Notes: generated by a model not told the origin, from the sequence alone. Positions 24,148-33,743 are shown, numbered from the stretch's first letter. The stretch is 64,000 nucleotides of DNA from Terriglobales bacterium (GCA_025936825.1 JAICSO010000006.1:62001-126000), one strand, 5' to 3'. Program-made: numbers and translations.

Positions 24148-25248
24148 TTAACGTGCTGGCGGGGCCGATTCTGCCGATGCTCGTTCGAATTCCCCGAGCC
24201 TCTGCTGGGCGTCTTTCGATTCATGAGAATCCGGCGACAAGCGCAAGTAACTCTGCATGTGCTGGACCGCCTCCGAATAGTTCTTCTTTGAGCCAAGTAT
24301 CAGCGCATACAGATACTCCAGTTGGGGGATGCGATGCGCGGTATCCAATCTAAGTCCCCGTTCCGCACTGCTTTCAGCTCGCGCCAAATTATTCGAATTG
24401 TAGTTCGCGACAGAGTCGAGAAACCAAAATGCCGCCGACGACTCTGGCGCAAGGTCGACAATGTTGCCGGTTGTTCGCGTCAGCGCTTGCCATTCCTGGT
24501 TGGCTGCCTGGAGATGTGCCAGTTCAACGTACGCCGGCAGTAATCTCGAGTCCTGCGTGGTTGCGCTGACAAACGATTGTTGGGCATCGTTAATGTTGTT
24601 CTGGTGAAGTTGCGCGCGTCCGAGCTCAAGCCACGCCAAGGCATACCGCGGATATACCTGAATGGCTCTGCGGAAGGAATCGCAGGCAGCCGCCCACTTT
24701 CCTTTTTTGGCCTGATCTTGCCCTTTGGCAAAGTCCTTTTTTGCTTTACTTGGAGCCGCCAGCGAGGAAACACTCACAATTGCGTTAGCGCCCGGCACAG
24801 TCACGATTGGCGTCATGGTGATCGTGCCGACTGCAACTATGCCGCTTTGATTGCCCTGCAAATTCAGCGCAGTGGATTGATATCCGGGAGCCTCTGCACG
24901 CAGGGTACAAGCAGCCCACTCTGTACTAGCGCGGTCTCCCCCCCAGACCGCATTATCAGGGGAATTGCCGCTGTTTAGCATGAGCATGAAACGTCCCTTG
25001 GAATCAACGTTCGTGCGCGCCCGGTCACCGAAGCCGCAATCAAGCACCACGACGGTATCCTTCATAACGTTGGCCCCACCCTCGACTGACACTGTCCCAG
25101 AGAACGCGACCGGCTGTGCATCCAGCGGATTCATTTCGGAGGATTGCGCGCGGACCGGGCGATTGTCCGTAGGAAAGTTTTGAGCGTGGGTGTTGGCGGA
25201 GAGAACGTACAAGCTGGAGAATAGCGCAACGAGCAACCGCACCTTCAT
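24148..25248 (-). CDS. Secreted TPR protein with carboxypeptidase-regulatory-like domain
   Basis: 366 residues: signal peptide (VRLLVALFSSLYVLSANTHA), a beta-rich N-terminal domain (about 45-150, FSGTVSVEGGANVMKDTVVVLDC...KGRFMLML) resembling the carboxypeptidase-regulatory fold with two Cys, and four TPR-like repeats (about 175-350, AKKGKWAAACDSFRRAIQVYPRYALAWLELGRAQL...). It probably acts as a periplasmic scaffold. AAGG lies eight bases before ATG 25248. The gene is monocistronic between the PfpI gene and a 227-base divergent gap to the ABC transporter. No specific pathway can be assigned. Confidence 0.75.
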   Translation of the reverse strand: MKVRLLVALFSSLYVLSANTHAQNFPTDNRPVRAQSSEMNPLDAQPVAFSGTVSVEGGANVMKDTVVVLDCGFGDRARTNVDSKGRFMLMLNSGNSPDNAVWGGDRASTEWAACTLRAEAPGYQSTALNLQGNQSGIVAVGTITMTPIVTVPGANAIVSVSSLAAPSKAKKDFAKGQDQAKKGKWAAACDSFRRAIQVYPRYALAWLELGRAQLHQNNINDAQQSFVSATTQDSRLLPAYVELAHLQAANQEWQALTRTTGNIVDLAPESSAAFWFLDSVANYNSNNLARAESSAERGLRLDTAHRIPQLEYLYALILGSKKNYSEAVQHMQSYLRLSPDSHESKDAQQRLGEFERASAESAPPAR

Positions 25249-25475
25249 GACTTCTTACCTTGCGAACAAGCTGGTTTTCAGATGGGAAAGCGCGCGTGCT
25301 TATAACAAGAAAAAAACAGCAAAGATGCGAAAAGAAATTCGTAGGTTCCGCCCTTGAAACGCTGTATTAGACAGTGCACGCGTGACGCTAAGGTCAATCA
25401 CTTAGGCGAGTAATGTTCCAAATAAAGCAGCTGCAATCCGGAACAGTTCGAATAAAATGAGTTTCACATTCGGCG

Positions 25476-27275
25476 TTGCGGGGTGTTGGGCCTGCAACGT
25501 TTTTGTGGTGCCGGTTGTCCCGTTCATTTGCGAAGAAACCCGTTCTGATTCGTGTGCTCTCCGAATCGAGGAGTTGCTGGCCACACCTTCTTGGGATTGC
25601 CGGGCTCAGCATTATTTCCCTCCCGCTCACGCTCCTTTATCCCTTGCCTTTGAAGGTGGTTGTCGACAGTGTGCTGGGGACTCAACCACTGCCACCCTGG
25701 CTCATACACGCGGTACCGTGGCTGCGTGGAAGAAGTGCTTCCCTCGAAGCTGCAATTGGGATCCTTCTCGGAATCGCGCTATTCGTAAGCTTGCAGAGCC
25801 TGGCGGCGTGGTGGCTGCAAACCTATACCGGAGAGAAGCTGGTGTGGGATTTTCGCGCCCGGCTGCTGAATCATGTGCAGCGACTTCCGCTGATGTTTCA
25901 CGACCGCTATGGGGCCACAGATTCGGTTTATCGCATTCAGCACGATGCGCCTTCGATTCAGTACGTCACGATCCAAGGCCTCGTACCGCTGATGACCGCT
26001 GTTTTCACGCTCGTCGCCATGATCGTGGTCACCGCGCGCATGGATGTGATACTCGCTCTTATCGCCCTAACCATCACGCCGGCATTGTTTCTTCTTTCGC
26101 TTGGTTGCAGCCGGATTGTTCGTAAACGCTCTGAGACCATCAAGAACCTGGACAGCTCTGCTCTCGCAGTCATCCAGGAGGTAATTGGTTCAATCCGGGT
26201 AATCAAGGCCTTTGGACAAGAAAATCGCGAGCACGATCGTTTTGTCAGGCGGTCGGCAAAGCGAATGTCGCAGCAGGTACGGCTTTCGATTCAGCAGGCC
26301 GTATTCAATGTGCTGATCGGACTGACGATCGCCTTCGGAACTGCCGCGGCCTTGTATTTTGGCGTGCGACATGTTCGCGCAGGAACACTGACGATCGGTT
26401 CCCTGTTGATGATCATGGCGTACATTGCCCAGATTTATCAGCCGCTGCAAACGCTGACGGGGAAAGTGACTGACCTGCAGGTCTGGCTGGCAAGTCTCGA
26501 TCGAACCTTCGCACTTCTCGATCAACAGCCGGAGATTGCGGAACGGCCCGGGGCGCACAGAATTGCTGCAGCAAGAGGAGCATTCGAATTCCGCAATGTC
26601 AGCTTTGCCTATGACGAAAGTGGACGCGGACTGCAGGATCTCTCGTTCCATATTCCTGCCGGCACGCGCGTCGGGATCGTGGGCGCAACCGGCGCTGGGA
26701 AAACAACGCTGCTCAATTTGCTGATGCGCTTCTACGATCCCAGCGCTGGGGAAGTCCTTCTCGACGGCCAAGATATTCGCGAGTATCGAATCGCAGATCT
26801 GCGAAAGCAATACGCGGTCGTGCTGCAGGAACCGGTGCTCTTTGCCTCCAGCATCGCAGAGAACATCGCCTACGGAAAACCCGATGCCAGCGACGAAGAA
26901 ATTACTGCTGCTGCGACTGCGGCTGCTTCCCACGATTTCATTCTGAATTTGCCTGAAGGTTATGACACGCAAGTCGGTGAGCGTGGATCACGGTTGTCCG
27001 GAGGCGAACGTCAACGCATTTCACTGGCGCGAGCATTTCTCCGCAACAGCCCGATTCTGATTCTCGATGAACCAACGAGTTCCGTCGACGTTCACACCGA
27101 AGCAGCCATCATGGAAGCCACGGAACGGGTGATTTCCGGCCGTACGACTTTCATGATTGCCCACCGTCTGAGCACGTTGAAAACCTGCGACCTTATCCTG
27201 GTCCTTGACCAGGGCCGCCTTGTCGAAATCAAGGAATGTGCCCCGGAAGCATGGATGAAAGCGGCAGCGACCTAG
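25476..27275 (+). CDS. ABC transporter, fused permease and ATPase (exporter type)
   Basis: 599 residues. A six-helix type I exporter domain (about 35-320, with YPLPLKVVVDSVLG near the first helix and an IQEVIGSIRVIKAFGQENRE coupling segment) is followed by an ATPase domain with Walker A GATGAGKTT (about 402-410), Q-loop VLQEPVLF, signature LSGGERQRISLARA (about 507) and Walker B PILILDEPTSSVD (about 527), plus the H-loop His in AHRLS. It should work as a homodimer, like MsbA and LmrA. Substrate is unknown. The start is uncertain: the frame opens with TTG 25476, the first 25 residues look unlike a leader, and GTG 25554 is an alternative. Confidence 0.9.
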   Translation: MRGVGPATFLWCRLSRSFAKKPVLIRVLSESRSCWPHLLGIAGLSIISLPLTLLYPLPLKVVVDSVLGTQPLPPWLIHAVPWLRGRSASLEAAIGILLGIALFVSLQSLAAWWLQTYTGEKLVWDFRARLLNHVQRLPLMFHDRYGATDSVYRIQHDAPSIQYVTIQGLVPLMTAVFTLVAMIVVTARMDVILALIALTITPALFLLSLGCSRIVRKRSETIKNLDSSALAVIQEVIGSIRVIKAFGQENREHDRFVRRSAKRMSQQVRLSIQQAVFNVLIGLTIAFGTAAALYFGVRHVRAGTLTIGSLLMIMAYIAQIYQPLQTLTGKVTDLQVWLASLDRTFALLDQQPEIAERPGAHRIAAARGAFEFRNVSFAYDESGRGLQDLSFHIPAGTRVGIVGATGAGKTTLLNLLMRFYDPSAGEVLLDGQDIREYRIADLRKQYAVVLQEPVLFASSIAENIAYGKPDASDEEITAAATAAASHDFILNLPEGYDTQVGERGSRLSGGERQRISLARAFLRNSPILILDEPTSSVDVHTEAAIMEATERVISGRTTFMIAHRLSTLKTCDLILVLDQGRLVEIKECAPEAWMKAAAT

Positions 27276-27350
27276 GCACCGCATCTGGCGCGCGAAGAAC
27301 ACCCGTAAAACAAGAGCGCATCGGTCCTGCCTGCGCGGCCTCGTACCCAA

Positions 27351-28478
27351 CTATTCCTGTACGGATTTGACTAGATTTCTCGGACGATCTACGTCCAGCC
27401 CTTTTCTGGTAGCGACATGGTAGGCGAACAACTGCAGCGGGATAATCTCGAGGATTGGCGCAAGCAGTTCCGGCGCGCGCGGGATGAAGATGGTGTGGTC
27501 CGCGATCTCAGAGATTTCAGTGTCGCCTTCCGTGGCGAGCGCGATGACCCTTGCTGATTGCTTTTTGAATCCGAGCACGTCAGAAACGCTTTTCTTATAC
27601 CGAGTAACCGAGCCTGGATCGTTCTGATCGCAAGTGGCGATTATGACCACGGGAAGATTCTCGTCGATCAACGCGTTGGGCCCATGCTTGGTCTCGCCGG
27701 CCGGATATCCCTCGGCGTGGACATACGAAACCTCCTTCAACTTCAAGGCGCCGTCCATCGCGATGGGAAAGTGCACGGCGCGGCCGAGGAACAAGAAATC
27801 TTCGAAGCCACGGAACTGATCGGCGAGACGGCGGCATTGGTCGGCGCAGCGAAGAACGGTGTCCGCTTTCTCCGGCAACGCCAGCAATTCTTCGATCCAA
27901 CCACGCAGGGCTTCGCGCGACAGGTTGCCACGGACCTGTCCCAGGTAAGTAGATAGCAGGAACAACACCGCCATCTGCGCGGTAAAGGCCTTGGTAGAAG
28001 CGATGCTGATCTCCGGACCGGCGTGAGTGTAGAGAACTCCGTCGGCCTCTTTAGCGACCGTCGACTTCATAACGTTGGTGACTGCGATGGTGCGGGAACC
28101 TTTTCGCCGCGCGAGTCGCTGCGCCGCTAGTGTGTCGGAGGTTTCGCCGGATTGAGTAATGACAATTGTGATTTCTTCCGGTCCGATCGGAGGATTTCGG
28201 TACTCGTACTCGCTGGCGTAGTCAACGTCGGCGAAGAGGTGCAGCAGGTCCTGGAACATGTACTGGCCGGCCATTCCCGCATGGCGACTTGTTCCGGAAG
28301 CAACGATGTTGATACGTCGCAAGGCGCGGAGTTCCTCGGACGAAATGCGAATCTCGTTTGCGATCCGGATTTCCGCTTCGGCCAAGGAAACTCGAGAGAC
28401 GACAGCATCCTTCAGCGCCTGAGGCTGCTCGAAAATCTCTTTGAGCATGAAGTGGGGGAAACCGTCTTTTTCAGACAC
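27351..28478 (-). CDS. Stand-alone GlmS-type sugar isomerase (two SIS domains, no glutaminase domain)
   Basis: About 375 residues, corresponding to the isomerase half of glucosamine-6-phosphate synthase. The first SIS domain has NIVASGTSRHAGMAG and IVITQSGETSDTLAAQRLA. The second has FLFLGRAVHFPIAMDGALKLKEVSY, HAEGYPAGETKHGPNALI and the C-terminal DVDRPRNLVKSVQE typical of GlmS. The N-terminal Ntn glutaminase domain is absent: upstream there is only promoter sequence. GTG 28478 has AGGAG six bases upstream and is preferred over ATG 28502. Such proteins can act as ammonia-dependent synthases or deaminases of amino sugar phosphates, as reported for GlmD- and AgaS-type enzymes. The gene has twin palindromic boxes upstream. 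Confidence 0.88.
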   Translation of the reverse strand: MSEKDGFPHFMLKEIFEQPQALKDAVVSRVSLAEAEIRIANEIRISSEELRALRRINIVASGTSRHAGMAGQYMFQDLLHLFADVDYASEYEYRNPPIGPEEITIVITQSGETSDTLAAQRLARRKGSRTIAVTNVMKSTVAKEADGVLYTHAGPEISIASTKAFTAQMAVLFLLSTYLGQVRGNLSREALRGWIEELLALPEKADTVLRCADQCRRLADQFRGFEDFLFLGRAVHFPIAMDGALKLKEVSYVHAEGYPAGETKHGPNALIDENLPVVIIATCDQNDPGSVTRYKKSVSDVLGFKKQSARVIALATEGDTEISEIADHTIFIPRAPELLAPILEIIPLQLFAYHVATRKGLDVDRPRNLVKSVQE

Positions 28479-28489
28479 ATCTGCTCCTG

Positions 28490-28556
28490 TGCTATATAGC
28501 ATAAACGAATAACTACCTACTTGTAAATGGCTATGCCAGGTGATGCTATATAGCTG
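28490..28556 (-). promoter_or_regulatory. Promoter with twin palindromic operator boxes
   Basis: The perfect palindrome TGCTATATAGCA (28490-28501) and a second GCTATATAGC (28545-28554) lie 54 bases apart centre to centre, about five helical turns. Between them on the minus strand sit TTTACA and, 18 bases on, TATGCT, a plausible -35/-10 pair whose -10 overlaps the proximal box. Box symmetry and placement fit a dimeric repressor, possibly of GntR type, binding both boxes. No regulator gene is adjacent. Confidence 0.6.
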
Positions 28557-28611
28557 CAGGGGAAGTCGAAATTCGTACGGGTGCAGTGCGAACGCTGTTC
28601 GAGAAGAGCTA

Positions 28612-29898
28612 CTAAACCCCGGGTTCGGAGCCGGAAATGAAGTATGCTTGTGCCGCCTGCATCAGTGCGGCGCGATCAAGTTTGGGTTTTTGCTGCGCGT
28701 AGCGAGCGGTCCACATGATCTGGTTTATCAGATCGCGCGGATAGCAGGGGCGCAGGGGCTCCTTGTACTGATTCTGCAAAACCGACATCAGTTCGTCCAC
28801 AACCGCTGCGTCGTAGCTGAGGCCTGATGCGACACAAACACGACGAAAGATTTCGGCAAACTGCTGTTCTGTCGCCATGCCGACGTGGACCTTGGTCTGA
28901 ATTCTGCGTAGAAACGCAGCATCGGCCAGATGAGACGGATCCATGTTGGTGGCGAAGACGACGAAGAGTTCGAATGGAACTTCGATCTTCTTGCCGCCGA
29001 CCAGGGTCAGGAAATCGAACCGCCGATCGAGGGGAACGACCCAGCGGTTGAGCAGTTCCTCAGGGCGCACACGCTGGCGTCCGAAATCGTCGATGATCAG
29101 GACTCCATTATTAGCCTTCATTTGTCCGGGCGCTGCGTAGAATTTCGTCACCGGGTTGAACTGCAGGTCGAGCATCTCGATGGTGAGCTCACCACCGACA
29201 ACTACTTTCGGTCGCTCGCAGTAGATCCAGCGCGGATCAGCGTTCGAGGGATGGGCGCGGTCAATTTTCTTATGCACGAGAGGATCGAACACCGTGATCA
29301 CGTGGCCATCGCTCTCGACGGCGTGCGGGACCCAGACAGCGTCGTCAGCGAGCACGCGCGGAAGCGCCTCGGCGATCGTGGTCTTGCCTGAGCCAGTCGG
29401 GCCATATAGAAAGATCGAGCCGCCGGAATTGAGTGCCGTTCCCAGGCGCGTGAGTGTCTGATCGTCGATGACAAGGTGCTCGAATGCGCGCCGCATTGCA
29501 GCAGGGTGTACTTCCAGGCTGCGGACGGTCTGCAAGCGGACTTGCCGGACGTAATCTTCGAGCGAAACCGGCGCCGGCCCCGCGTATTGACTTAGTGCCA
29601 TCCATTCCGCGGCCCGTGCCCTGCCCTGCGTGGTAATGGCCACACGTCGAACATCGCCGATCATCCCTACAACTTCACACAGCTGCTCCGTGCGGAGGCG
29701 GCGGAAGAGCTCGTCGACGATCATCGGACTCAGGCATGAAATATTGCCCCACTCAATCATCGAGAGTGGACCGGACATGTAGAGGATCTTGAGAAGAAGC
29801 TGTTCGAAGAAGGTCCTTCGATTGGAGACGTCTTCGATACTCTCGGGAGCAACAGGCGCGCTTGCTGAAAGTCTAGCTTCTAAAGTGGCGGATTCCAT
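28612..29898 (-). CDS. AAA-family ATPase with N-terminal winged-helix-like region
   Basis: 428 residues from ATG 29898. The N-terminal part (about 25-105, FFEQLLLKILYMSGPLSMIEW...DELFRRLRTEQLCEV) resembles a winged helix. The ATPase core follows, with Walker A LYGPTGSGKTTIAEA (about 165-179), Walker B NNGVLIIDDFGRQ (about 267) and sensor-1 FVVFATNMD. A pre-Walker-B block DPLVHKKIDRAHPSNADPRW is distinctive. The C-terminal helical lid is CYPRDLINQIMWTARY. It looks like a MoxR/Tad-like regulatory ATPase, but I cannot name a substrate. It lies 133 bases upstream of the SIS gene on the same strand and may have its own promoter. Confidence 0.75.
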   Translation of the reverse strand: MESATLEARLSASAPVAPESIEDVSNRRTFFEQLLLKILYMSGPLSMIEWGNISCLSPMIVDELFRRLRTEQLCEVVGMIGDVRRVAITTQGRARAAEWMALSQYAGPAPVSLEDYVRQVRLQTVRSLEVHPAAMRRAFEHLVIDDQTLTRLGTALNSGGSIFLYGPTGSGKTTIAEALPRVLADDAVWVPHAVESDGHVITVFDPLVHKKIDRAHPSNADPRWIYCERPKVVVGGELTIEMLDLQFNPVTKFYAAPGQMKANNGVLIIDDFGRQRVRPEELLNRWVVPLDRRFDFLTLVGGKKIEVPFELFVVFATNMDPSHLADAAFLRRIQTKVHVGMATEQQFAEIFRRVCVASGLSYDAAVVDELMSVLQNQYKEPLRPCYPRDLINQIMWTARYAQQKPKLDRAALMQAAQAYFISGSEPGV

Positions 29899-29979
29899 AG
29901 GGCACCCCAAACGGTACCCTCGATTGTGAGCCTTGGGACGCGGGGGCGCAAGTAACGGTTGCGTCCTTCCCTGGCCACC

Positions 29980-32196
29980 CTATTGCGTGCCGACGGTCAT
30001 CGCGGCGCGGTGACCGGTGGCAATTGACCAATACTTGACCCATTGCTGCCGTATCCCGTTGACGTGATCGATCAACTCCTGGCTTGGTTGCTTGCCGTGT
30101 TCCACGATCAGGACCATACCAGTATTGAAGGCCCGCTGCGAGTGGTCGACGTCGGGCAGGCGAGGACCTTCGGCGGCAATCACGTCGCCGACTGCAATTT
30201 TGGTTCGATCGGATTTGAAAATGGGATGGCCGTTGCCATCCTTCCCTGCCGGCACCAGATTCCGCAGGATGAAGAAGTCGGGAACTTCCGAAGGCGAGAT
30301 CAGGCCCATCAAGTATAGGTCGAGGTAGGAATAGCCCGTCGCAGGCACGTAATAGTCGTCGTCCAGCTGGGTGAAGGTTCCGTCATGATTGTCCTGCCAC
30401 ACGCTGCCGCCCATGGCCGAGGCCTCGGTCGGCCGCTGATAAGGAAAGGCGACCGGCGCGTGCAAACCGCGTGTCCAGTGCACTGGCCCCAGTACGATAT
30501 CTTCGCCCTTCACCTTGGCAGAAACGGACACGCCCCATCGGTGTCCCATTTCGTGGCCGAGTTGCGACATTGCGTAGTTGTACGGAAGCATTTTGCGGTC
30601 CGGAGTGCTTTCCGAGAGCTGATGTTTGTAGAAAGTGATGACGTGCCCATCGCCAACCGGAGCGTCGTCGGGCGGCTGCTCTTGCATTTGGTTTGAGCCT
30701 GCATAGACCGGCTGCACATATCCCCACTGAAATCGGCCTTGCGTGCAATAGCCGGCAAGGTCTCCCTGCCTGTCGCCAATGCCGGTCACGTTGCCGCCGC
30801 GCGGGCCGTCACTGGGCGTGCCTGCTTCCTGGTTGTCTATGCGGAAGTCGGAATAATATGCAAGGAAGTCGAAATGATCACCGAGAGCTTTGATCACCGT
30901 GCAGGAGAGATCTTGCGGACTGGGCAGGGCGAGATAATGGAAAGATTCGTATAGCAATGAGAACGGGCCATCCTTCGGTTGCAACGCTGAGAAATGCACT
31001 TCCGGATTCTTGAGAACGGAAAGCTGAATGGCCTGGTGCGGCATTTGTTCAACAATCTTCTCGGGATTGCGCCTGGTAATTACCTGGGCGCTGACGGAGA
31101 TGTGGTCTGCGCTGCGAAGAGACGTAGGCAGAATGCCGCGAATCGTAATCGTATTGCCGTGCACCTCTATCTTCTTCGAGACGCCGGGGCCGAAAACGAA
31201 GTAATTCGAATCTTTGCCCTGTCGCTTGAAACCGACTACGGTCCAAGTGACGTCCTCATCCGCCGGTCCCGGACCTTTGGCAGATTGCGGCGCAAATGAA
31301 ACCTGGTAGGCGATATGTTGAAGGCCGGAATCGCCTGGTTTCAGCACCGGACCGCGGGTCTCGAATGTGGTTTGCACAACGGTTTCGTCGATTGTTGAAA
31401 TCTTGAGATTGCGGACGTCGAGGTGATCAGGGAGTTCAGGGTGCGATTCTGCGGATACGGTCGCAAGTGATCTTTCTTTGCCGGAGATGGTTGGGTACAA
31501 ACCGACAATCGCGTCCTTCGCAGCGATCTGCTGGTAGGAGAGGTCAATCTCACCGTCACGCTTGAGGACGGCTTGGAAACGGTTGGTAGTTTTGGACCAC
31601 GTGAAATCCTGAATGCTGCCGAAGGGTTCTGTTAAGTCCCACGTAACTACAACGCGATCTGCCAGCTCTTTCGCGTAACGGTTGCCGGACATGCGGGGCT
31701 TGAAGAAGGCGCAAATGGCGGGAGCGCTATCGAAAAGCTCACCTGCAGCTTGGGACAAGGCATCGAATCGTCCGACGGAGACGCCGCGGTTGTTGTTGCC
31801 TTCGTCATCTTGACTTTGGCTTTCGCCGAAGCTGATCCAACCGGTAGTGCCGATACGAAAGGAGTTCCAGGTTTTTCCGGAGAATGGGAAGCCTAGGTTG
31901 TGAAGAGTGACATCGGAGCCGGAGAGTTCTGGGCCGAAGTTGGAATCCCACTCCAACGGAGAAAGTTGAACTGAGTAGCGCGAGTGCTGCGGAACGAAGC
32001 GGAGCGTGCGGCCGGCGAGGTCGAAGAGATTGGCTTGGCCCAATGCGCCATCGTCGAGTTCCATGAGGATTAAGTTCCCCAAGGTTGAGACCTTGCCAAT
32101 GCTGCGGCCAGGGCGGTCTTCTTGGGCCGAGAGCGGAGATATTAAAAGGCAAAAAGCGCATATCAAGGAGCCAATAATGACCTGGGCAGGACGCAT
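29980..32196 (-). CDS. Large secreted protein with HExxH motif, putative metallopeptidase
   Basis: 738 residues with a signal peptide (VIIGSLICAFCLLISPLSAQ). The N-terminal half is beta-rich (NLGFPFSGKTWNSFRIGTTGWISFG recalls secreted lectin-like or NIDO-like domains). The C-terminal half carries QLGHEMGHRWGVSV (His548, Glu549, His552), a zinc-protease type motif, and further conserved-looking blocks such as YSYLDLYLMGL and PDFFILRN. No third zinc ligand is obvious. Both neighbours are also secreted proteins. The gene is divergent from the sialidase-like gene, and the two probably share the 98-base promoter gap. Protease activity is inference. Confidence 0.65.
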   Translation of the reverse strand: MRPAQVIIGSLICAFCLLISPLSAQEDRPGRSIGKVSTLGNLILMELDDGALGQANLFDLAGRTLRFVPQHSRYSVQLSPLEWDSNFGPELSGSDVTLHNLGFPFSGKTWNSFRIGTTGWISFGESQSQDDEGNNNRGVSVGRFDALSQAAGELFDSAPAICAFFKPRMSGNRYAKELADRVVVTWDLTEPFGSIQDFTWSKTTNRFQAVLKRDGEIDLSYQQIAAKDAIVGLYPTISGKERSLATVSAESHPELPDHLDVRNLKISTIDETVVQTTFETRGPVLKPGDSGLQHIAYQVSFAPQSAKGPGPADEDVTWTVVGFKRQGKDSNYFVFGPGVSKKIEVHGNTITIRGILPTSLRSADHISVSAQVITRRNPEKIVEQMPHQAIQLSVLKNPEVHFSALQPKDGPFSLLYESFHYLALPSPQDLSCTVIKALGDHFDFLAYYSDFRIDNQEAGTPSDGPRGGNVTGIGDRQGDLAGYCTQGRFQWGYVQPVYAGSNQMQEQPPDDAPVGDGHVITFYKHQLSESTPDRKMLPYNYAMSQLGHEMGHRWGVSVSAKVKGEDIVLGPVHWTRGLHAPVAFPYQRPTEASAMGGSVWQDNHDGTFTQLDDDYYVPATGYSYLDLYLMGLISPSEVPDFFILRNLVPAGKDGNGHPIFKSDRTKIAVGDVIAAEGPRLPDVDHSQRAFNTGMVLIVEHGKQPSQELIDHVNGIRQQWVKYWSIATGHRAAMTVGTQ

Positions 32197-32294
32197 GACG
32201 AAGATATGTGTCTCCTTTCTGGGGAGGGAAAATGGTGGAAACGGCCGATTGGATAAAGTATCCTGAGTGGCGCCTTGACTGCAAGGACGCTGAC

Positions 32295-33743
32295 ATGAAA
32301 TCTGAGAAGCTCATTGTTATGTGCGGGTTTAGAACCTTTTCCCTCAGTTTTACGTGCCTGTGGCTGATCTCTGGGGCCCTGGCGCAGACCCCACTTCTTC
32401 CGGCTCCTGACCGAAATGTGCTCACGATTTCTAAGCCCGAAGTTCGCGGCAATGAGCCGTCGGTCGCAGTGAACCCGAATAATCCCGAGCAGATCGTGGT
32501 CACCTTTCAGCCGGCAACAATTGCCTATTCGCAGGACGGTGGGAAAACCTTCTTGACCGCTGACCTGCCGCCCGTTGAAGGGTGGCGCGGTGGGGGAGAT
32601 GTCTCGGTCGCATTCGACGACAAGGGACGCGCGTATCTGAGCACTTTGCATTTTGAGAAGCTTGGCAGCATGTCGTATTGGGCCCATGGCGCCGGCAAGA
32701 ATGGAATTTTTGTCCGACGCTCTCCGGATGGCGGCAAGACTTGGGAGAAGTCAGCGGTACCGGTGAAGGTCTTTACCGGCGGCGAGCGCGAAGGCAATTA
32801 CGAGCGTGAAAATGACGGCGATGGCGAGAGCCACATGGAAGACATGCCGCGCATTTTTGCCGACACCAATCCGCGGAGTCGGTTCGCCGGGAACATTTAT
32901 GTAGGTTGGATCGAGTGGCAGATGGATAAATCCGTAATGCTCTTCGCGAGGTCCACCGATGGCGGTAAGAGTTTTTCAAAGCCGGTGCGAATTAGCACGC
33001 ATGCGGGACTGCCGCGCGACGACAATGGCGGGCTCGTCGGATTTGTAGGTGTGGTTGCCACCGACGGAACCATCTACGCCATCTGGAATGACGGAAGCAC
33101 GATTACGTTTACGCAATCGCACGATGGAGGCAAAACGTTCGCGCCGTCCCGAGTGGCGGTCAACGTAGCGCCTCCCTACTTCGGAGGAGCAGGCGGAGTG
33201 CCGGGAGTGTCGCGGGTCATGGGATTTCCGCAGATCGGCGTGGATTCCAGGAGAGCGAACGATCGTATCCTCTACGTGTCCTGGAGCGACTATCGAAATG
33301 GAGATGTGGATGTTTTCTGCGCCTCGTCGCAAGATCGGGGGCGGACCTGGTCACAGCCGGTGCGGGTGAACAGCGATCCGATTCACGACGGCGCTGATCA
33401 GTTTTTTCAATGGATGGCCGTGGATCCGGCGACTGGAGACGTCTATGTTCAGTTCTATGATCGGCGCGATGATCCCGCGAACAAGCGCACGGGATTCACT
33501 CTCGCGCGATCGACGGATGGCGCCAAGACGTTCACGAACTATGCTTGGGCCGAGAAAACCTTTGAGAGCAGCCAGCCGACATTTCTTGGCGATTACACGT
33601 GGTTGACGGTGCTGAACGGGAAAGCTTACGGCGCCTGGACCGAAGCCGTACCTGGTGAAGCGGAACCGCAGCCCGGACATCGCTCCAGACCGTTTACGGT
33701 GGTGCGAGTGGGATCAGCAGATTTTGGTAAACAGCCCAAGTAA
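32295..33743 (+). CDS. Secreted sialidase/BNR-repeat propeller protein
   Basis: 482 residues from ATG 32295, which has AAGGA eight bases upstream; the longer frame from 32208 crosses the promoter. Signal peptide LSFTCLWLISGALAQ. At least four Asp-box (BNR) motifs are visible: AYSQDGGKTF, RSPDGGKTW, RSTDGGKSF and QSHDGGKTF, with a later RSTDGAKTF, giving a six- or seven-bladed propeller. Catalytic residues of true sialidases (Arg triad, Tyr/Glu) cannot be assigned by eye, so enzymatic activity is open. It may bind or hydrolyse glycans alongside the neighbouring beta-glucosidase. It converges on the GH3 gene. Confidence 0.82.
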   Translation: MKSEKLIVMCGFRTFSLSFTCLWLISGALAQTPLLPAPDRNVLTISKPEVRGNEPSVAVNPNNPEQIVVTFQPATIAYSQDGGKTFLTADLPPVEGWRGGGDVSVAFDDKGRAYLSTLHFEKLGSMSYWAHGAGKNGIFVRRSPDGGKTWEKSAVPVKVFTGGEREGNYERENDGDGESHMEDMPRIFADTNPRSRFAGNIYVGWIEWQMDKSVMLFARSTDGGKSFSKPVRISTHAGLPRDDNGGLVGFVGVVATDGTIYAIWNDGSTITFTQSHDGGKTFAPSRVAVNVAPPYFGGAGGVPGVSRVMGFPQIGVDSRRANDRILYVSWSDYRNGDVDVFCASSQDRGRTWSQPVRVNSDPIHDGADQFFQWMAVDPATGDVYVQFYDRRDDPANKRTGFTLARSTDGAKTFTNYAWAEKTFESSQPTFLGDYTWLTVLNGKAYGAWTEAVPGEAEPQPGHRSRPFTVVRVGSADFGKQPK

